A DNA stretch of 14,652 nucleotides from Akkermansiaceae bacterium UBA6138 (GTDB lineage: Bacteria > Verrucomicrobiota > Verrucomicrobiia > Verrucomicrobiales > DEV007), in contig DIVG01000041.1 of assembly GCA_002422425.1 (NCBI GenBank), positions 93,973 to 108,624 on the forward strand, read 5' to 3'. Below the pieces are notes generated by a model that saw only the letters and a list, made by a program, of their open reading frames with translations, did no database searches and was not told where the DNA came from. Shown in pieces: positions 14,533 to 14,652 of this stretch. A program made the position numbers and the translations under genes. Within the stretch, counting starts at the first letter, position 1; the number at the start of each line of letters is the position of its first letter.

Positions 14533-14568
14533 GCCGGGCTAACCCGGCGCGGCGTTTTCGCCGCCCGG
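14533..14568 (+). other. Tandem, mutually exclusive hairpins after the exported-protein gene
   Basis: GCCGGG (14533-14538) pairs with CCCGGC (14543-14548), and directly next to it GCGGCG (14549-14554) pairs with CGCCGC (14559-14564) around TTTT. The second stem can instead extend with CCGG (14544-14547) to CCGG (14565-14568), which would break the first. No U tract follows. It may be a transcript 3' end. The remaining bases of the window to 14652 show no gene. Confidence 0.4.
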
Positions 14569-14652
14569 AAGCGACTGACTTTGCCGGAGTCCGGAAAGCT
14601 CCCCTCGCGCCTCACTTCCTTTGCGCCCTCCTCTCGTCCCGAAGACCGGTTC

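Noticed and set aside
1..14652. CRISPR array, insertion sequence or prophage
   Set aside because: No regularly spaced repeats, transposase, terminal inverted repeats or phage genes seen on either strand.

Overview
The window is ordinary-looking bacterial chromosome, roughly 60% G+C by eye, with eight housekeeping or hypothetical loci and no mobile element, CRISPR array, tRNA or rRNA that I can see. The gene content suggests the PVC group, most likely Verrucomicrobiota. The clues are a Chlamydia-type class I ribonucleotide reductase, a penicillin-binding protein 2 gene followed by ribonuclease G (cell-shape cluster order), and pyrimidine-rich leaders with no Shine-Dalgarno sequence before nearly every start codon. 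This assignment is an inference from architecture, not from a database match.

Layout. Bases 1-3599 (+): the 3' part of a PBP2 transpeptidase gene (mrdA) and ribonuclease G (rng), probably one transcript from a cell-shape cluster that begins outside the window. 3977-4606 (+): a Mn-type superoxide dismutase (sodA) with a small leader hairpin and a GC-rich hairpin after its stop. 4662-5041: a long regulatory region with two candidate NrdR boxes 31 bp apart overlapping a possible promoter. 5042-9497 (+): nrdB and nrdA, ending at a very good intrinsic terminator (9529-9557). 9621-10041 (+): a truncated, frameshifted remnant of a PrsW-type membrane protease. 10151-10561 (-): a small protein resembling an HNH nuclease domain that has lost its catalytic histidine. 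10661-13867 (-): carB, the large subunit of carbamoyl-phosphate synthase, without carA beside it. 14099-14488 (+): a small exported cysteine-containing protein of unknown function, divergent from carB.

The most interesting system is the ribonucleotide reductase. NrdB keeps all six metal ligands in the Chlamydia spacing, with Glu for Asp at the first ligand, but has leucine where the radical tyrosine should be. This places it with the tyrosine-less class Ic (Mn/Fe) or Id (Mn/Mn) enzymes; the known chlamydial enzyme has phenylalanine there. NrdA carries about 360 extra N-terminal residues forming what look like three successive ATP-cones, of which the middle one is canonical. With the NrdR-box pair upstream, nucleotide supply appears to be sensed both on the enzyme (ATP/dATP cones) and at transcription (NrdR, itself an ATP-cone repressor, not encoded in this window). 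carB supplies carbamoyl phosphate for pyrimidine and arginine synthesis and so also belongs to nucleotide supply, but it is on the other strand and probably regulated separately.
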